A stretch of 64,000 nt of DNA from Sphingobacterium humi (GCF_009768885.1 NZ_WSQA01000005.1:268182-332181); one strand, 5' to 3'; numbered from the stretch's first letter, positions 36,768 through 47,300 are shown. The notes: a model not told the origin generated them from the sequence alone. Program-made: numbers and translations.

Positions 36768-37343
36768 CTAGCCTTGAATGGACAATTGATATTTTTGCAG
36801 CAAACCTGGTAATCCGGATAGAGAAAATTTAGCGCCTTTGATTTTATTAGCCTCCGGATCGATGCTGAAATTTACGGCCGTTCTAAAGTCCGCTTTTTCC
36901 AATTGGCAGAATTGAAAATTCGAGAGCATTAAATCACTTCCAGAAAAGTCGGCTTGGCTAAGGTCACAACCTTCAAAATCCACTTCCTGCATTTTGCAAT
37001 TTATCCAGCCTGTCTTTTTAAGCTTCAGCTGATAAAAACTACTGTGGTTTAATTGGCAATCCTGAAAGGAAAAGGACAAATTAAAAGCGTTGCATTGTTC
37101 GAAATGTAAGCCCAGCAGTTTACAATTCTGGAATTTTACATCCTGAAAGCTGCATCCTTGTAGGTTTGCCAGGCTCAGGTTGCAGTCTACAAAGCTACAA
37201 TCGGTAAACTTGAAACCCGCCAAGTTTGCCTGTTCTAAATTTAGCCCCTTAAATCTGCAGTAATCGTAATGTGCTGCAGGGAGTTCATGCGCTTTGGTAT
37301 AGGCAGGATCAATATCCAGATCCTCAAAATAATCGTTATCCAT
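36768..37343 (-). CDS. Pentapeptide-repeat protein (Qnr-like fold)
   Basis: The 191-aa protein consists almost entirely of pentapeptide repeats of the A(D/N)LXX type (for example FTDCSFVDCNLSLANLQGCS, then QADFSGSDLMLSNF), predicted to form a four-sided right-handed beta-helix of about 150 residues. A short C-terminal tail (GAKFSLSGLPGLLQKYQL) is the dimerisation-like cap seen in Qnr and related chromosomal proteins, some of which protect DNA gyrase from quinolones by mimicking DNA. A role in gyrase protection here is only an analogy. Five bases separate it from the Crp/Fnr gene. Confidence 0.85.
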   Translation of the reverse strand: MDNDYFEDLDIDPAYTKAHELPAAHYDYCRFKGLNLEQANLAGFKFTDCSFVDCNLSLANLQGCSFQDVKFQNCKLLGLHFEQCNAFNLSFSFQDCQLNHSSFYQLKLKKTGWINCKMQEVDFEGCDLSQADFSGSDLMLSNFQFCQLEKADFRTAVNFSIDPEANKIKGAKFSLSGLPGLLQKYQLSIQG

Positions 37344-37348
37344 TTTTT

Positions 37349-37927
37349 TTAATGAGATCCTTGGATGATTTCCTTACGGATTCTACTAAGGGAAGTATCC
37401 GTAACACCGAGATAGGAAGCAATATACTTCAAAGGTGCTTGTTGAATAATCTGTGGTTTTTCTTGCATCAGGTGTAAATAACGCTGCGTTGCCGGCTCTG
37501 TTATCATCTCTGTTGCTCTTTTCTTGCTCAGGTAAAGCTCGAAGGCCATCCACGCGCGCCCCCATTCCCGCATGGCAGGAATCTGGTGGAAAAGTTCTTG
37601 AAAATCATCGTATTCAATTTTCCATAATGTGCAATCGGTTAAACATTGCATATACTCAGGCGAGGGGATACGCTGAAATAGGGAAGCCACTTCAATAGCA
37701 ATTTCATGGGTGCCTGTAAATCCAGTGGTGATTTCATTGCCTTCATAGTCATACAGGTAGGTTCGCACCAATCCCGACTCGAGAATATAATAGGCATTAG
37801 CCACCTGATCTTTTTTAAGCAGGAAATCACCCTTCGCCAGTTCAATTCGCTGATGGGCTTTGCCGATTAAATCAAAATCCGCCGCTTCAAACAGGGGATG
37901 TTGATATACAAATTTTAGGATTTCCAT
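37349..37927 (-). CDS. Crp/Fnr family transcriptional regulator
   Basis: The 192-aa protein has an N-terminal cyclic-nucleotide-binding-like jelly roll (about 20-115, with KGDFLLKKDQVANAYYILESG) and a C-terminal winged helix whose recognition part is APLKYIASYLGVTDTSLSRIRKE (about 164-186). The Arg/Ser set for cAMP binding is not evident, so the effector is unknown, as for most regulators of this group in Bacteroidota. It is co-oriented with the pentapeptide and L,D-transpeptidase genes and could control them. Confidence 0.9.
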   Translation of the reverse strand: MEILKFVYQHPLFEAADFDLIGKAHQRIELAKGDFLLKKDQVANAYYILESGLVRTYLYDYEGNEITTGFTGTHEIAIEVASLFQRIPSPEYMQCLTDCTLWKIEYDDFQELFHQIPAMREWGRAWMAFELYLSKKRATEMITEPATQRYLHLMQEKPQIIQQAPLKYIASYLGVTDTSLSRIRKEIIQGSH

Positions 37928-37976
37928 AGGGGAAAGGCTTTATTAATACGACAAGATAGAAATTTGAACTGAAATA

Positions 37977-39689
37977 TTAAAACGGATCAGGAAGCTCAAA
38001 TTCCATCTTTTTTAATGTACTAGGGTGTATAAAGGCAATATAGCCCGCATGCAGATGGAGCCGATCTGCGCGGCTTCCATACAAGTCATCACCCACTATA
38101 GGGGTGTTTAAACCCTTAATATGGGCAGAATGCACGCGTAGTTGATGGGTTCTGCCGGTTAAGGGAAAGTAATGAATCCGCGTTCTGTTTCCTTCGATGC
38201 CAACCACCTGAAATGCCGTTCGGGCGGGCTTACCATATTGATAGCAGAGCATTTGCCGAGGGCGATCATCTAAGTCAACCCGCATAGGGAATTCGATGAA
38301 GCCTTCCTTTTCTTGAATGATACCTTCCAATAAGGCAGTATAGCGTTTTTTGATGGTATGACGGATAAACTGATCCTGGATAAATTGATGGGCATCCTTA
38401 TGTTTTGCTACAATCAATAAGCCGGATGTCGACATATCTAAGCGATGGATGATGATAGGACCAGTAATCTCCGGGTATTGTTGGCTGATCCGATGTTGCA
38501 CACTGTCTTGAATATGAATGCCCGGAACCGAAAGAAACTCCGCCGGTTTATTTAATACGATGATGTCATCGTCTTCATACACTATCTCCAAGGTTTTATT
38601 TGCTGCCGGATTTTGTAACATTGGATTTGGATCCACGGTCAAGCCCTGTAACATATGGCTCAGTATGGGCTCGCATTTTCCACGACAGGACGGGTAATAC
38701 TGTTTGTGTTTTCGGATTTCGGAAGAAGGAGAGGCTCCCCACCAAAATTCAGCCATGCAAATAGGGGTCAAGCCCTCCTGATAAGCATACTGCAACAGTT
38801 TTGGTGCGGCACATTCCCCAGCGCCGGCAGGTGGAAGCATTTGCAGTGCCTCATTAAATATGTCAAGCACCGATTTTCTTTCTGCATGGGCATTTAAGAA
38901 ATGATACTGATCAAAAAGCTGTTGCTGCAACGCTGCTGATCGTAGCTTTCGCTCCTCCTTACGCTGTTCAATCTGTTGCAGAAGCTCATCCAGTTCTTGC
39001 TCTAGCAAGGCTAGTTCTGCTTTACAAGCTTCCTTAGCCACATCATACTCATGCTGATCGCGGTAACTCTGTTTTATTAAATCCGTTTCCAGGCTGCTAT
39101 AATCTTCAGCCCCAACAAGGGCCTTGGCTTGTTCACGTTGTCTCTTCCGATCGGCCTTATTGGCTTTATGAAGCTTCCTTAATTGGCTGAGCTCTTCTTC
39201 CTGAGCCTGCTTTAAATCGATCAATTGCGCTTTTAATGCCGTAATCAAGGGGTTTGCAGCGAGTTGATCTATTTCCCTATTCAAGGCATTAATGACCGCT
39301 TCCTCTTGAAGAAAGAAACCCGACGGATCTAGCATATCGAAAATAGGTGGAACAAAATAGGCATGCTGATTGGTTCCGGCTAATTTCCCTGAAAATGCAG
39401 CGATAAAGCCTAACTGACCTGCAGGGTCACGAACCACTAAAACCCCAAACATTTTACCGATAACTAGTCCCGACATCGCATGGTCCAGTCCGAAATTATG
39501 CGTAAAATCTTGCTGTCCTTGTAAATAATCCTGCAGCTGTTCAGCAGCAAGTATAGTCAAGGGATGCGGTTCATAACAAAACGGAAAGGTAAAGGCATCC
39601 GGTACCTGGATCGTACTGATGTCTTGTTGAAAATTATGAAATGCCATTGCCTTTTTCCTCATGCGCCCTTGAATTTTATAGCCTGGCAA
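37977..39689 (-). CDS. RluA-family RNA pseudouridine synthase with long N-terminal extension
   Basis: The C-terminal third (about 365-570) is an RluA-type pseudouridine synthase: IIIHRLDMSTSGLL contains the catalytic Asp (D418), and RTHQLRVH and the GDDLYG segment follow. The enzyme turns uridine into pseudouridine in rRNA or tRNA. The first 360 residues are an extension not present in E. coli RluA: a globular start, a long coiled coil (about 130-262, Lys/Glu/Gln rich) and a Cys-containing module (CxxxC at 335-339). The internal ATG at 39647 (MAFHNF) is an alternative start. It is the upstream-most gene of this minus-strand group. Confidence 0.88.
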   Translation of the reverse strand: MPGYKIQGRMRKKAMAFHNFQQDISTIQVPDAFTFPFCYEPHPLTILAAEQLQDYLQGQQDFTHNFGLDHAMSGLVIGKMFGVLVVRDPAGQLGFIAAFSGKLAGTNQHAYFVPPIFDMLDPSGFFLQEEAVINALNREIDQLAANPLITALKAQLIDLKQAQEEELSQLRKLHKANKADRKRQREQAKALVGAEDYSSLETDLIKQSYRDQHEYDVAKEACKAELALLEQELDELLQQIEQRKEERKLRSAALQQQLFDQYHFLNAHAERKSVLDIFNEALQMLPPAGAGECAAPKLLQYAYQEGLTPICMAEFWWGASPSSEIRKHKQYYPSCRGKCEPILSHMLQGLTVDPNPMLQNPAANKTLEIVYEDDDIIVLNKPAEFLSVPGIHIQDSVQHRISQQYPEITGPIIIHRLDMSTSGLLIVAKHKDAHQFIQDQFIRHTIKKRYTALLEGIIQEKEGFIEFPMRVDLDDRPRQMLCYQYGKPARTAFQVVGIEGNRTRIHYFPLTGRTHQLRVHSAHIKGLNTPIVGDDLYGSRADRLHLHAGYIAFIHPSTLKKMEFELPDPF

Positions 39690-39813
39690 AAATACAAATT
39701 AATGCTAACCTGTATATACTTTATCCCATTATTATGACAATTTATGCCAGCTAAAACTGGCTGTTCAGCTCAAAAATGCGTATATTGTACGTATCAAAAT
39801 TAGAGCGCTCGCT

Positions 39814-40776
39814 ATGGAAAACAAACGTCAGTTAGGATCTGCAGACTTGCAGATTACACCTATCATATTCGGAGGAAATGTATTTGGATGGACCCTTGAT
39901 CAGGTCGCATCGTTTGCTATCCTAGATCAATTTATAGACTTAGGATTTAATGCCATCGATACGGCCAATAATTATTCGCACTGGGTGCCCGGAAATCAGG
40001 GGGGAGAGTCTGAAACGATAATCGGAAATTGGTTTAAAGCACGTGGCAAGCGTGATGATATCGTATTGATGACGAAGGTTGGCGGACGGTTTGGCTACGA
40101 TAGCAAGCCGAATACAAAAGGCGATTATATCCGCGAACAAGTTGATTTATCCTTACAGCGCTTACAAACCGATTATATCGATCTTTATCAAACGCATTAC
40201 GATGATGCGAATACCCCCATCGAAGAAACCCTGCGGGCTTATGAAGATTTAATACAACAGGGGAAAGTGCGTTATATAGGGGCGTCCAATATTTCTGCCG
40301 AACGCTTGAAGGAGAGTTTAGATCTTGCGGAGGCGCAGAACTTGCCGAAATATGTGTCATTGCAACCGGAATACAACCTTTACGACCGCGAGAAATATGA
40401 GAAAAACTACGAAACCTTAGCCCTAGAAAACAACCTAGCGATTATCCCGTACTATGCGCTTGCCAGTGGTTTTCTGAGTGGGAAATATTTATCCGACGAT
40501 GATTTCAATAAATCGGCTAGGGGAGAAGGGATTCAGAAACGCTATTGGAATGAACGTGGTCAGCGCATTGTAAGAGCTTTATCCGAGGTCGCATCAGCGT
40601 ACCGCAGTTCATCTTCCGCAGTCGCTTTAGCCTGGTTGTTAGCCAATAAAAGCATTACAGCGCCCATTGCCAGTGCCACAAAGGAATCGCATTTGCAAAG
40701 CTTTGTAGCTGCCGTGCAATTACGTCTTGGCGAAGAGGCAATAGCCAAATTGCAGGAAGCCAGTCACTATGAATAA
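39814..40776 (+). CDS. Aldo/keto reductase
   Basis: The 320-aa TIM-barrel oxidoreductase has the catalytic tetrad: Asp 49 and Tyr 54 (DTANNYS), Lys 88 (TKVGG) and His 128 (QTHYDD), and the NADPH-binding ALAWLLANKSITAPI region near the C-terminus. It reduces small aldehydes or ketones with NADPH in the cytoplasm; the physiological substrate cannot be read from the sequence. The stop overlaps the upstream ORF of the Dps gene; the two are probably transcribed together and both fit oxidative or carbonyl stress. Confidence 0.92.
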   Translation: MENKRQLGSADLQITPIIFGGNVFGWTLDQVASFAILDQFIDLGFNAIDTANNYSHWVPGNQGGESETIIGNWFKARGKRDDIVLMTKVGGRFGYDSKPNTKGDYIREQVDLSLQRLQTDYIDLYQTHYDDANTPIEETLRAYEDLIQQGKVRYIGASNISAERLKESLDLAEAQNLPKYVSLQPEYNLYDREKYEKNYETLALENNLAIIPYYALASGFLSGKYLSDDDFNKSARGEGIQKRYWNERGQRIVRALSEVASAYRSSSSAVALAWLLANKSITAPIASATKESHLQSFVAAVQLRLGEEAIAKLQEASHYE

Positions 40777-40801
40777 TACAAATATTAAAAACATATATAC
40801 C

Positions 40802-41272
40802 ATGAAAACATCTATTGGAATAAAAGAAAAAGATACAGCAGCCGTTGCCCAAGTGTTAAACCGCCTATTGGCCGATGAAAATGTATTGTATATAAAAATC
40901 CGCAATGCACATTGGAATGTGGAAGGCCCTGATTTTCATGCGCAACACCTATTTTTCGAAGGACTTTATGATGAGTTAGCTGAATTAATTGACGAAGTAG
41001 CCGAACGCGTACGTGCGATTGGTCATTACGCTGTAGGAACCATGAAAGAGTTTTTGGAACTCACCCAGCTTACCGAAATGAAGTATAAGAAAAATGATAG
41101 TCAAGGCTATATCAAAGAGTTATTGTCCGATTTTGAAAGCTTGATCATTAGCCTACGGGAGGATATTAAATTAGCGGAAAACCATGAAGATGCCGGAACG
41201 GAAGATTTTCTTGTTGGCATTTTAGAGAAGCATGAAAAAACCGCCTGGATGCTTCGTGCTCACCTCAGTTAA
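40802..41272 (+). CDS. dps: Dps family ferritin-like DNA-binding protein
   Basis: This 156-aa protein has the Dps ferroxidase signature: NAHWNVEGPDFHAQHLFFEG (His 37) followed by DEVAERVRAIG (Asp 64, Glu 68). Dps forms a 12-mer that oxidises and stores iron and protects DNA from peroxide. The start at 40802 (MKTSIGIKE) is preferred because the upstream ATG at 40769 adds an unlikely 11-residue peptide inside the preceding gene. A terminator follows at 41296. Confidence 0.93.
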   Translation: MKTSIGIKEKDTAAVAQVLNRLLADENVLYIKIRNAHWNVEGPDFHAQHLFFEGLYDELAELIDEVAERVRAIGHYAVGTMKEFLELTQLTEMKYKKNDSQGYIKELLSDFESLIISLREDIKLAENHEDAGTEDFLVGILEKHEKTAWMLRAHLS

Positions 41273-41295
41273 AAGATAAGTCTTTTTTAATAAAT

Positions 41296-41322
41296 AGGGC
41301 GTCCAATTTGGGTGCCCTTTTT
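41296..41322 (+). terminator. Rho-independent terminator after dps
   Basis: AGGGCGTCCA and TGGGTGCCCT pair over ten positions, two of them G-U pairs, with a three-base ATT loop and a run of five T. It lies 23 bases after the dps stop. Confidence 0.75.
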
Positions 41323-41520
41323 GCTGTCTATGTTAAACTATGGCCTTACTTTTCTTTCCCAACCGCGTTTTTAATCGATTAGCCATGCTATATCTTTTCA
41401 AGTTATTACATCGTCCATTTTATTAAAAATGATATGTACATTTAAAGAAAATATAAATTCCATTATTCCCCTAATTCTTGAAAAAGAATACTTATTTTAA
41501 TCGATTATTTATGCGATCCC

Positions 41521-42339
41521 ATGTTAGACAATCTTATAGCGTATCTTGAAACCCTCGATCCCGTCGTTGCGGCCTTGCTTGCCGGTTTATTTACTTGGGC
41601 GGTTACTGCCCTTGGTGCTGCTGCCGTTTTCTTATTTAAAGATGTAAATAAAAAGCTCCTAAATGGTATGCTGGGGTTTACCGGCGGCGTCATGATTGCC
41701 GCCAGTTTCTGGAGCTTATTAGCTCCGGCCATCGAGATGAGTGAGGGCGAGGGCTTTAGTAAAGTAATGCCTGCCGCTGTTGGCTTTATCTTAGGTGCTC
41801 TGTTTATCTTTGGTTTAGATAAGGTGATGCCCCATCTGCATTTAAATTTCTTAAAATCAGAAGGTCCTAAATCTTCCTTACACCGAACGACTTTGCTTAC
41901 CATTGCCATTGCCTTACACAATATCCCGGAGGGGCTAGCGGTAGGGGTTATTTTTGGCGGTGCAGCAACAGGCGTGCCGGAGGCCAGTATTGCCGGCGCC
42001 GTATTATTGGCGATGGGGATAGGCCTGCAAAACTTTCCCGAGGGAATTGCCGTTTCCATGCCTTTAAGAAGGATGGGCTTATCTAGGCGGAAAAGCTTTC
42101 AGTACGGACAGATGTCGGCCGTCGTTGAACCTATCTTTGCCGTACTTGGCGCCTGGGCGGTTGGATTTTTTATACCGATTCTACCTTATGCATTGGCCTT
42201 TGCTGCGGGTGCCATGATCTTCGTTGTTATTGAAGAGGTCATCCCCGAAACACAACAAGAACAACATTCCGATGTTCCCATTATTGGTTTTGTCTTAGGC
42301 TTCGTGGTCATGATGATGTTAGATGTTGCGCTAGGCTAA
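41521..42339 (+). CDS. ZIP family metal transporter
   Basis: The 272-aa inner-membrane protein has eight predicted membrane segments and the two metal-binding ZIP motifs HNIPEG (133-138) and QNFPEG (170-175), with a short His-containing loop (MPHLHLN) before them. ZIP proteins bring divalent metals such as zinc or iron into the cytoplasm. The gene stands alone; a terminator palindrome lies after it at 42391-42440. Placement next to dps is consistent with metal homeostasis but the metal is not known. Confidence 0.92.
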   Translation: MLDNLIAYLETLDPVVAALLAGLFTWAVTALGAAAVFLFKDVNKKLLNGMLGFTGGVMIAASFWSLLAPAIEMSEGEGFSKVMPAAVGFILGALFIFGLDKVMPHLHLNFLKSEGPKSSLHRTTLLTIAIALHNIPEGLAVGVIFGGAATGVPEASIAGAVLLAMGIGLQNFPEGIAVSMPLRRMGLSRRKSFQYGQMSAVVEPIFAVLGAWAVGFFIPILPYALAFAAGAMIFVVIEEVIPETQQEQHSDVPIIGFVLGFVVMMMLDVALG

Positions 42340-42390
42340 GCATTAGGCGAACAAATAAGATTACAAAATAAGAACCCAATCATAAATTAG

Positions 42391-42440
42391 TATACCATAA
42401 AGAAGGCCGAAGCATATGCTTCGGCCTTCTTTATGGTATA
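42391..42440. terminator. Perfect 50-bp palindrome, bidirectional terminator
   Basis: Positions 42391-42415 and 42416-42440 are exact reverse complements with no spacer. The core GAAGGCCGAAGC/GCTTCGGCCTTC is GC-rich and flanked by CTTTAT-type ends, so RNA from either strand folds into a long hairpin ending in a U-rich segment. It lies between convergent genes (ZIP transporter and TPR protein) and can stop both. Confidence 0.85.
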
Positions 42441-42451
42441 AACGCTAATAC

Positions 42452-43627
42452 TTAGTTACTAGCGTCGATTTTTGCTTGAACTTCAGCGGCTTTCGCTTCG
42501 TCCTGCATAAAATCGTAATAGTTTTTCAAGTTACGTAATGCATCTACGTTTTTAGGGTCTAATTCTACGGATTTCTCAAGGAAAGGTAGGGCACGACCAA
42601 TCTTTTGTTTCAATGCAGCAACTTTGGCATTATAATCTTTGGGCGCTAATGTTTTATCGTCGTTTAAGGCGATCAGCTCATCACGACCGCTGTTCATAAT
42701 AACCACAGCAGCATTTGTATTGGCTTCTAAATAATTAGGATCGATTTCCAATGCTTTTTGGTAAGATGCCAACGCCTTATCCGGCTGGCCAGCAGAACCG
42801 TAAGCTAAACCTAGGTAGTAGTGCAGGTTTTTGTTGGAAGCATCTTTCGCTAATTGATTTTCGATATCAGTTACAATTTTTGCTTCATTACCTGTAATCA
42901 AGTTCAACTCGATGTTTTGTACTACTGCGTCATTATCGTTGGGATAAGCAGTTACAGCTTCTGCAGCAGCTTGCAAGGCGCTAGTTGTATCTTTTTTCGA
43001 TAAGTAAAGCTTTGGTAAATCCAATACCACCGCTTTATGGCTCGAGTATTCTTTTACCGGAACTAAGGCTTTATAACGCTCGATGGCTTTATCAAAATCT
43101 TTGTTTTGAACGGCAGCTAATCCAGAGTAGTAGGTAAGGGTGGTATCGCCGGGAAGATAATCCAAAGCACCTGTGAATTCATCATAGGCTGTTTTGTAAT
43201 CTTGTTTATCCCATGCTGCCACACCTTGGTTAAAGCGGAACTGTCCTAAGGTTTGTCCGGCCACTTTAATGTTTTCGGCATTCTTCTTATCGGCATCCAG
43301 CTCTGTTGCTTTTTTAATACCTTCCGCCGCTTTTACAGCTGCATCTGCATTACTATCAACATTCGCGATATTTGCGTATACTAAAGAATATATGGTCCAT
43401 GCTTCAGGATCATTCTGCGTTTTCTCATGCACTACAGCAGCATCAATCGCTTCTTGTGCGGTCGTTAAATTTGCTTTTCCTAAAGCTACGGTATTCGCTG
43501 CTTTTAACTCATCAAACTTACCAAAATTAGTCTTCGCCTTCTTAACATTACCCGACTGAGCATATACCGCAGTGGTTCCTGCAGTAAATAAAAGCCCGGC
43601 GAATAATATGGATTTTCTTAGATTCAT
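42452..43627 (-). CDS. Periplasmic or secreted TPR-repeat protein (391 aa)
   Basis: A signal peptide is visible (residues 1-24, ending TTAVYAQ). The mature part consists of tetratricopeptide repeats: the clearest are NLHYYLGLAYGSAGQPDKALASYQKALEIDPNYLEA and RALPFLEKSVELDPKNVDALRNL segments, plus earlier units. It should act as a protein-interaction scaffold in the envelope. It follows another TPR gene by 21 bases and ends at the terminator palindrome. Exact partner is unknown. Confidence 0.85.
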   Translation of the reverse strand: MNLRKSILFAGLLFTAGTTAVYAQSGNVKKAKTNFGKFDELKAANTVALGKANLTTAQEAIDAAVVHEKTQNDPEAWTIYSLVYANIANVDSNADAAVKAAEGIKKATELDADKKNAENIKVAGQTLGQFRFNQGVAAWDKQDYKTAYDEFTGALDYLPGDTTLTYYSGLAAVQNKDFDKAIERYKALVPVKEYSSHKAVVLDLPKLYLSKKDTTSALQAAAEAVTAYPNDNDAVVQNIELNLITGNEAKIVTDIENQLAKDASNKNLHYYLGLAYGSAGQPDKALASYQKALEIDPNYLEANTNAAVVIMNSGRDELIALNDDKTLAPKDYNAKVAALKQKIGRALPFLEKSVELDPKNVDALRNLKNYYDFMQDEAKAAEVQAKIDASN

Positions 43628-43648
43628 ATCGTGTGTATTTGTGTTTTA

Positions 43649-44761
43649 TTAATTTGTAAGTTGGTTCAATAGTAAATTTACCCGATCTAATTGTGCCGCA
43701 TCTTCCGCCTTCTCATAAAATAAAGCTAATGATTTTAGCGCATTTATTTCATAAGGTTTAATCTCATTGGCTTTCAGTAAATAATTCTGTGCATTATACT
43801 GTGCTTCATGATTTTCCGTGTCTTTCAGAAAATCCTTTAAGGATAATAAACCTAAGGCAAGATTCGCTTCGTAATTATTCGGCTCCAACTCTAATACTTT
43901 TTGGTAGAACGTTGTAGCGACAGGAATATTGTTTGCATTCTCATTGGCGAAGCCGGCCAAGTAGTTCATTTCAATATTTTCCGGCTCCATGGCAATGGCC
44001 TGATCAATGATCGGCACAATAGCATCATAAGCCTTGATTTTTGAATACTCCTGAATCAATTGAAATAAGATTTCCTTATCTTCCGGATATTTAGCTTTCG
44101 CATTCTCCAGCGTGGTCAGGTTTAACTGGCTTTCCCCAAGCTTGCTGTAAAGTGCTGCAAATTCAAGATATTGTTCTGCCGAGGCATTTCCCGCTTCAAT
44201 CAGCTTCTTATAAAATTTAACTGCATCCTGCGGTTTCTCCGATTTATTGGCCAATACCGCTAAGTTGTAGGTCACATCTTCGCTCTTGGCGTTTAATTCA
44301 TCCACCTTTAGGAAATCCTGATAGGCAGCATTATAATTTTTATCTTTTAATGCTTTGTTTGCACGCTTAATCAAGGCGGCAGCCATATTTTGTTTCACAT
44401 AGTCTAACTCGCCAACATAGCCATCACGATCTTTCTCCCGAATCTTACCAATCGTTTGATAGGTCAGTTCAATGGGATCTTTATCGGTTTTAATGGTTCT
44501 GGCAGAGTCTGCATAGGCGATGGAGCTTAGCACCATCGCACGTAAAACATTCACCTTAGTTTTTGAAGAATCCTTGCGGGTCTTATAGATATTGTCCAAT
44601 TGTTTCTTGGCATTATCTAGGTTTTTGATATCCCCCGATTGGGTATACCGCGCAAACGCATTGCTCGCTTCTTTATAATTAGACTGCGCAAAAGCACTAT
44701 TGGCTGATAAGGCCAATAGTAAGGATAAGGATGGAATAAGTATACTATTCTTGTTCTTCAT
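43649..44761 (-). CDS. Secreted TPR-repeat protein (370 aa) downstream of gyrA
   Basis: From the ATG at 44761 the product starts [18 protein letters not shown] with a clean signal peptide ending SAFAQ; an upstream ATG at 44809 would add 16 residues with no signal character. TPR-like units occur throughout, for example [22 protein letters not shown] and [16 protein letters not shown]. The start lies inside the 3' end of gyrA, overlapping by 17 bases, so it is probably transcribed with gyrA and with the second TPR gene. It is a paralogue of that gene in general design. Confidence 0.82.
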   Translation of the reverse strand: MKNKNSILIPSLSLLLALSANSAFAQSNYKEASNAFARYTQSGDIKNLDNAKKQLDNIYKTRKDSSKTKVNVLRAMVLSSIAYADSARTIKTDKDPIELTYQTIGKIREKDRDGYVGELDYVKQNMAAALIKRANKALKDKNYNAAYQDFLKVDELNAKSEDVTYNLAVLANKSEKPQDAVKFYKKLIEAGNASAEQYLEFAALYSKLGESQLNLTTLENAKAKYPEDKEILFQLIQEYSKIKAYDAIVPIIDQAIAMEPENIEMNYLAGFANENANNIPVATTFYQKVLELEPNNYEANLALGLLSLKDFLKDTENHEAQYNAQNYLLKANEIKPYEINALKSLALFYEKAEDAAQLDRVNLLLNQLTN

Positions 44762-47300
44762 TTGTTGCACTACTTGATTCGTTTTCTGTTGTGTTTTCAG
44801 AATCGGCATCTAGGATTTCTTCTTCCTCGTCTTGGTGATCTACCTTGGTAATCGAAGCAATTTCGTCGTTCTCCTTTAAGGTAATCAAACGGACACCTTG
44901 CGTCGCACGACCCATTACGCGTAAACTTTCAACACCAATACGAATAACAATCCCCGATTTGTTGATGATCATTAAATCGTTCTCGTCGGTAACTCCTTTA
45001 ATCGCAACAAGCTCGCCGGTCTTATCCGTCACGTTGATCGTTTTTACCCCTTTACCACCGCGGTTTGTAATCCGGTAGTCTTCAATATCGGTACGTTTTC
45101 CGTAGCCTTTTTCTGAAACAACCAATACGGTTGTGTCTTCATCATTAACACTAATCATGCCAACAACCTCATCCTGATCGTTTGCAAGCGTGATTCCACG
45201 TACACCCGTGGCTGTTCTTCCCATCGGACGAACCGTAGACTCATTGAAACGGATCGCACGGCCGGAACGTAAGGCCATCACGATTTCACTGCTGCCCGAA
45301 GTTAAGGTCGCTTCCAATAACTGGTCGCCTTCATTGATGTTAATCGCATTAATACCGTTTGCACGCGGACGAGAATAAGCCTCTAAAGACGTTTTCTTAA
45401 TCGTTCCTTTCTTCGTACACATAATAATGAAGTTGTTTTCCAGGTAATCCTGGTCTTTCAAATTCTTCACTTTAATGTAGGCTTTAATTTTCTCTTCCTT
45501 CGGAATATTGATGATATTCTGTAGGGCGCGACCTTTGGAGGTACGGCTACCTTCCGGAATTTCAAAAGCTCTCAACCAGAAACAACGTCCTGATTCGGTA
45601 AACAACAATAAGTAGTTGTGTGCCGAAGCGGTAATAATATGCTCGGTAAAGTCTTCATCGCGGGTCGAAGAACCAATAGATCCTTTTCCTCCACGGCCTT
45701 GACGGCGGTATTCGGTCAGCGGCGTACGCTTCACATAGCTGTTATGCGAAATGGTAATCACCACTTCTTCATCATCGATGAAGTCTTCCATCGTCATGTC
45801 CTCTGCTGAGTGGACAATAATAGAACGACGCTCATCACCATATTTCTCTTGTACTTCCAAAAGCTCATCTTTGATAATCTTCATGCGAAGACCTTCATCT
45901 GCAAGAACCTCTTTTAAGTATTCGATGGTTTTCATTAATTCCGCATATTCATCTTTAATCTTATCACGCTCTAGTCCTGTTAAGCGACGTAAGGTCATGT
46001 CTAAGATGGCGCGTGCTTGGATATCGGAAAGGCCGAAGCGCTCCATTAATCCAACGCGGGCATCCTCCGGCGTATCCGAGTTACGGATTAACTTAATCAC
46101 TTCATCTAAATGATCTAAAGCAATCAAGTAACCTTCTAAGATATGCGCACGTTTTTCCGCTTCTGCTAATTCAAATTGCGTTCTACGGATGACCACCTCA
46201 TGACGGTGTTCCACAAACTCGTGAATCATGTCTTTCAAATTCATCAATTGCGGTCTGCCTTTAACTAAGGCAATGTTGTTCACCGAAAATGAAGTTTGAA
46301 GGGCGGTATATTTATAAAGGTTGTTTAATACCACATTGGCATTGGCATCGCGTTTTATTTCATAGACAATGCGGATATCTTTGGCAGACTCGTCACGAAT
46401 TTCAGAGATGCCTTCAATTTTTTTCTCATGCACCAAGTCGGCCGTACGCTTTATCATATCGGCTTTGTTCACTTGATAAGGAACCTCCGTTACGATAATG
46501 ATTTCTTTCCCCGATTTAGTCGTTTCAATCTCCGCTTTAGCACGCATCACAATACGCCCACGCCCGGTTTCAAACGCATCCCGCACCCCTGCAAATCCGT
46601 AGATCAATCCGCCGGTAGGGAAGTCTGGCCCCTTGATGTAGGTCATTAATTCCGATATCTCAATCTCGCGGTTGTCAATATAAGCGATGGTACCATCAAT
46701 GACTTCCGTTAAGTTGTGCGGTGCCATATTGGTGGCCATACCTACCGCAATACCAGAAGCACCATTCACTAAGAGGTTCGGTATACGCGTAGGAAGAACA
46801 GTAGGCTCTTGTAAGGAGTCATCGAAGTTCAATTGGTAATCAACGGTATCTTTGTTGATGTCTGCCAAGAGTTCTTCGGCGATTTTACGAAGACGAGCCT
46901 CAGTATAACGCATGGCTGCCGGTGGGTCACCGTCGATGGAACCGTAGTTACCTTGTCCATCCACTAATGGGTAGCGCATCGACCAATGTTGGGCCATCCG
47001 TACCATCGTGTCATAAACGGAAGAGTCGCCGTGAGGGTGGTATTTACCTAACACATCCCCGACAATACGTGCCGACTTTTTGTAGGGCTTGCCAGAGGTT
47101 ACCCCCAGGTCCAACATCCCATACAAAACCCGGCGGTGTACAGGTTTTAAACCGTCCCGGGCATCAGGAAGGGCACGCGAAACAATAACAGACATCGAGT
47201 AATCGATGTATGCCGATTTCATTTGATCTTCAATATTGATGGGGACAATCCTGTTTTCCGCAGGTACTAAGTTGTTTTCGTTTTCTGTTTCTTCAGCCAT
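44745..47300 (-). CDS. gyrA: DNA gyrase subunit A
   Basis: GyrA cuts and rejoins DNA in the gyrase tetramer. The 851-aa product has the N-terminal cleavage domain with catalytic Tyr 132 (AAMRYTEAR), the quinolone-resistance region [19 protein letters not shown] in its susceptible form (Ser and Asp at the positions equal to E. coli Ser83 and Asp87), the GyrA-box RRQGRGGKG (about residue 529), the beta-pinwheel C-terminal domain, and an acidic Glu/Asp/Ser-rich tail. The divergent serC gene starts 344 bases away. Confidence 0.96.
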   Translation of the reverse strand: MAEETENENNLVPAENRIVPINIEDQMKSAYIDYSMSVIVSRALPDARDGLKPVHRRVLYGMLDLGVTSGKPYKKSARIVGDVLGKYHPHGDSSVYDTMVRMAQHWSMRYPLVDGQGNYGSIDGDPPAAMRYTEARLRKIAEELLADINKDTVDYQLNFDDSLQEPTVLPTRIPNLLVNGASGIAVGMATNMAPHNLTEVIDGTIAYIDNREIEISELMTYIKGPDFPTGGLIYGFAGVRDAFETGRGRIVMRAKAEIETTKSGKEIIIVTEVPYQVNKADMIKRTADLVHEKKIEGISEIRDESAKDIRIVYEIKRDANANVVLNNLYKYTALQTSFSVNNIALVKGRPQLMNLKDMIHEFVEHRHEVVIRRTQFELAEAEKRAHILEGYLIALDHLDEVIKLIRNSDTPEDARVGLMERFGLSDIQARAILDMTLRRLTGLERDKIKDEYAELMKTIEYLKEVLADEGLRMKIIKDELLEVQEKYGDERRSIIVHSAEDMTMEDFIDDEEVVITISHNSYVKRTPLTEYRRQGRGGKGSIGSSTRDEDFTEHIITASAHNYLLLFTESGRCFWLRAFEIPEGSRTSKGRALQNIINIPKEEKIKAYIKVKNLKDQDYLENNFIIMCTKKGTIKKTSLEAYSRPRANGINAININEGDQLLEATLTSGSSEIVMALRSGRAIRFNESTVRPMGRTATGVRGITLANDQDEVVGMISVNDEDTTVLVVSEKGYGKRTDIEDYRITNRGGKGVKTINVTDKTGELVAIKGVTDENDLMIINKSGIVIRIGVESLRVMGRATQGVRLITLKENDEIASITKVDHQDEEEEILDADSENTTENESSSATNEEQE

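Noticed and set aside
36768..37343. Plasmid-type Qnr quinolone resistance gene
   Set aside because: The fold is shared, but length and sequence segments differ from Qnr and the context is chromosomal, so only a general pentapeptide-repeat call is supported.
41505..42059. 184-aa reverse-strand ORF over the ZIP transporter
   Set aside because: It is a low-complexity Ala/Pro/Lys-rich shadow of the ZIP gene, which has clear motifs on the other strand.
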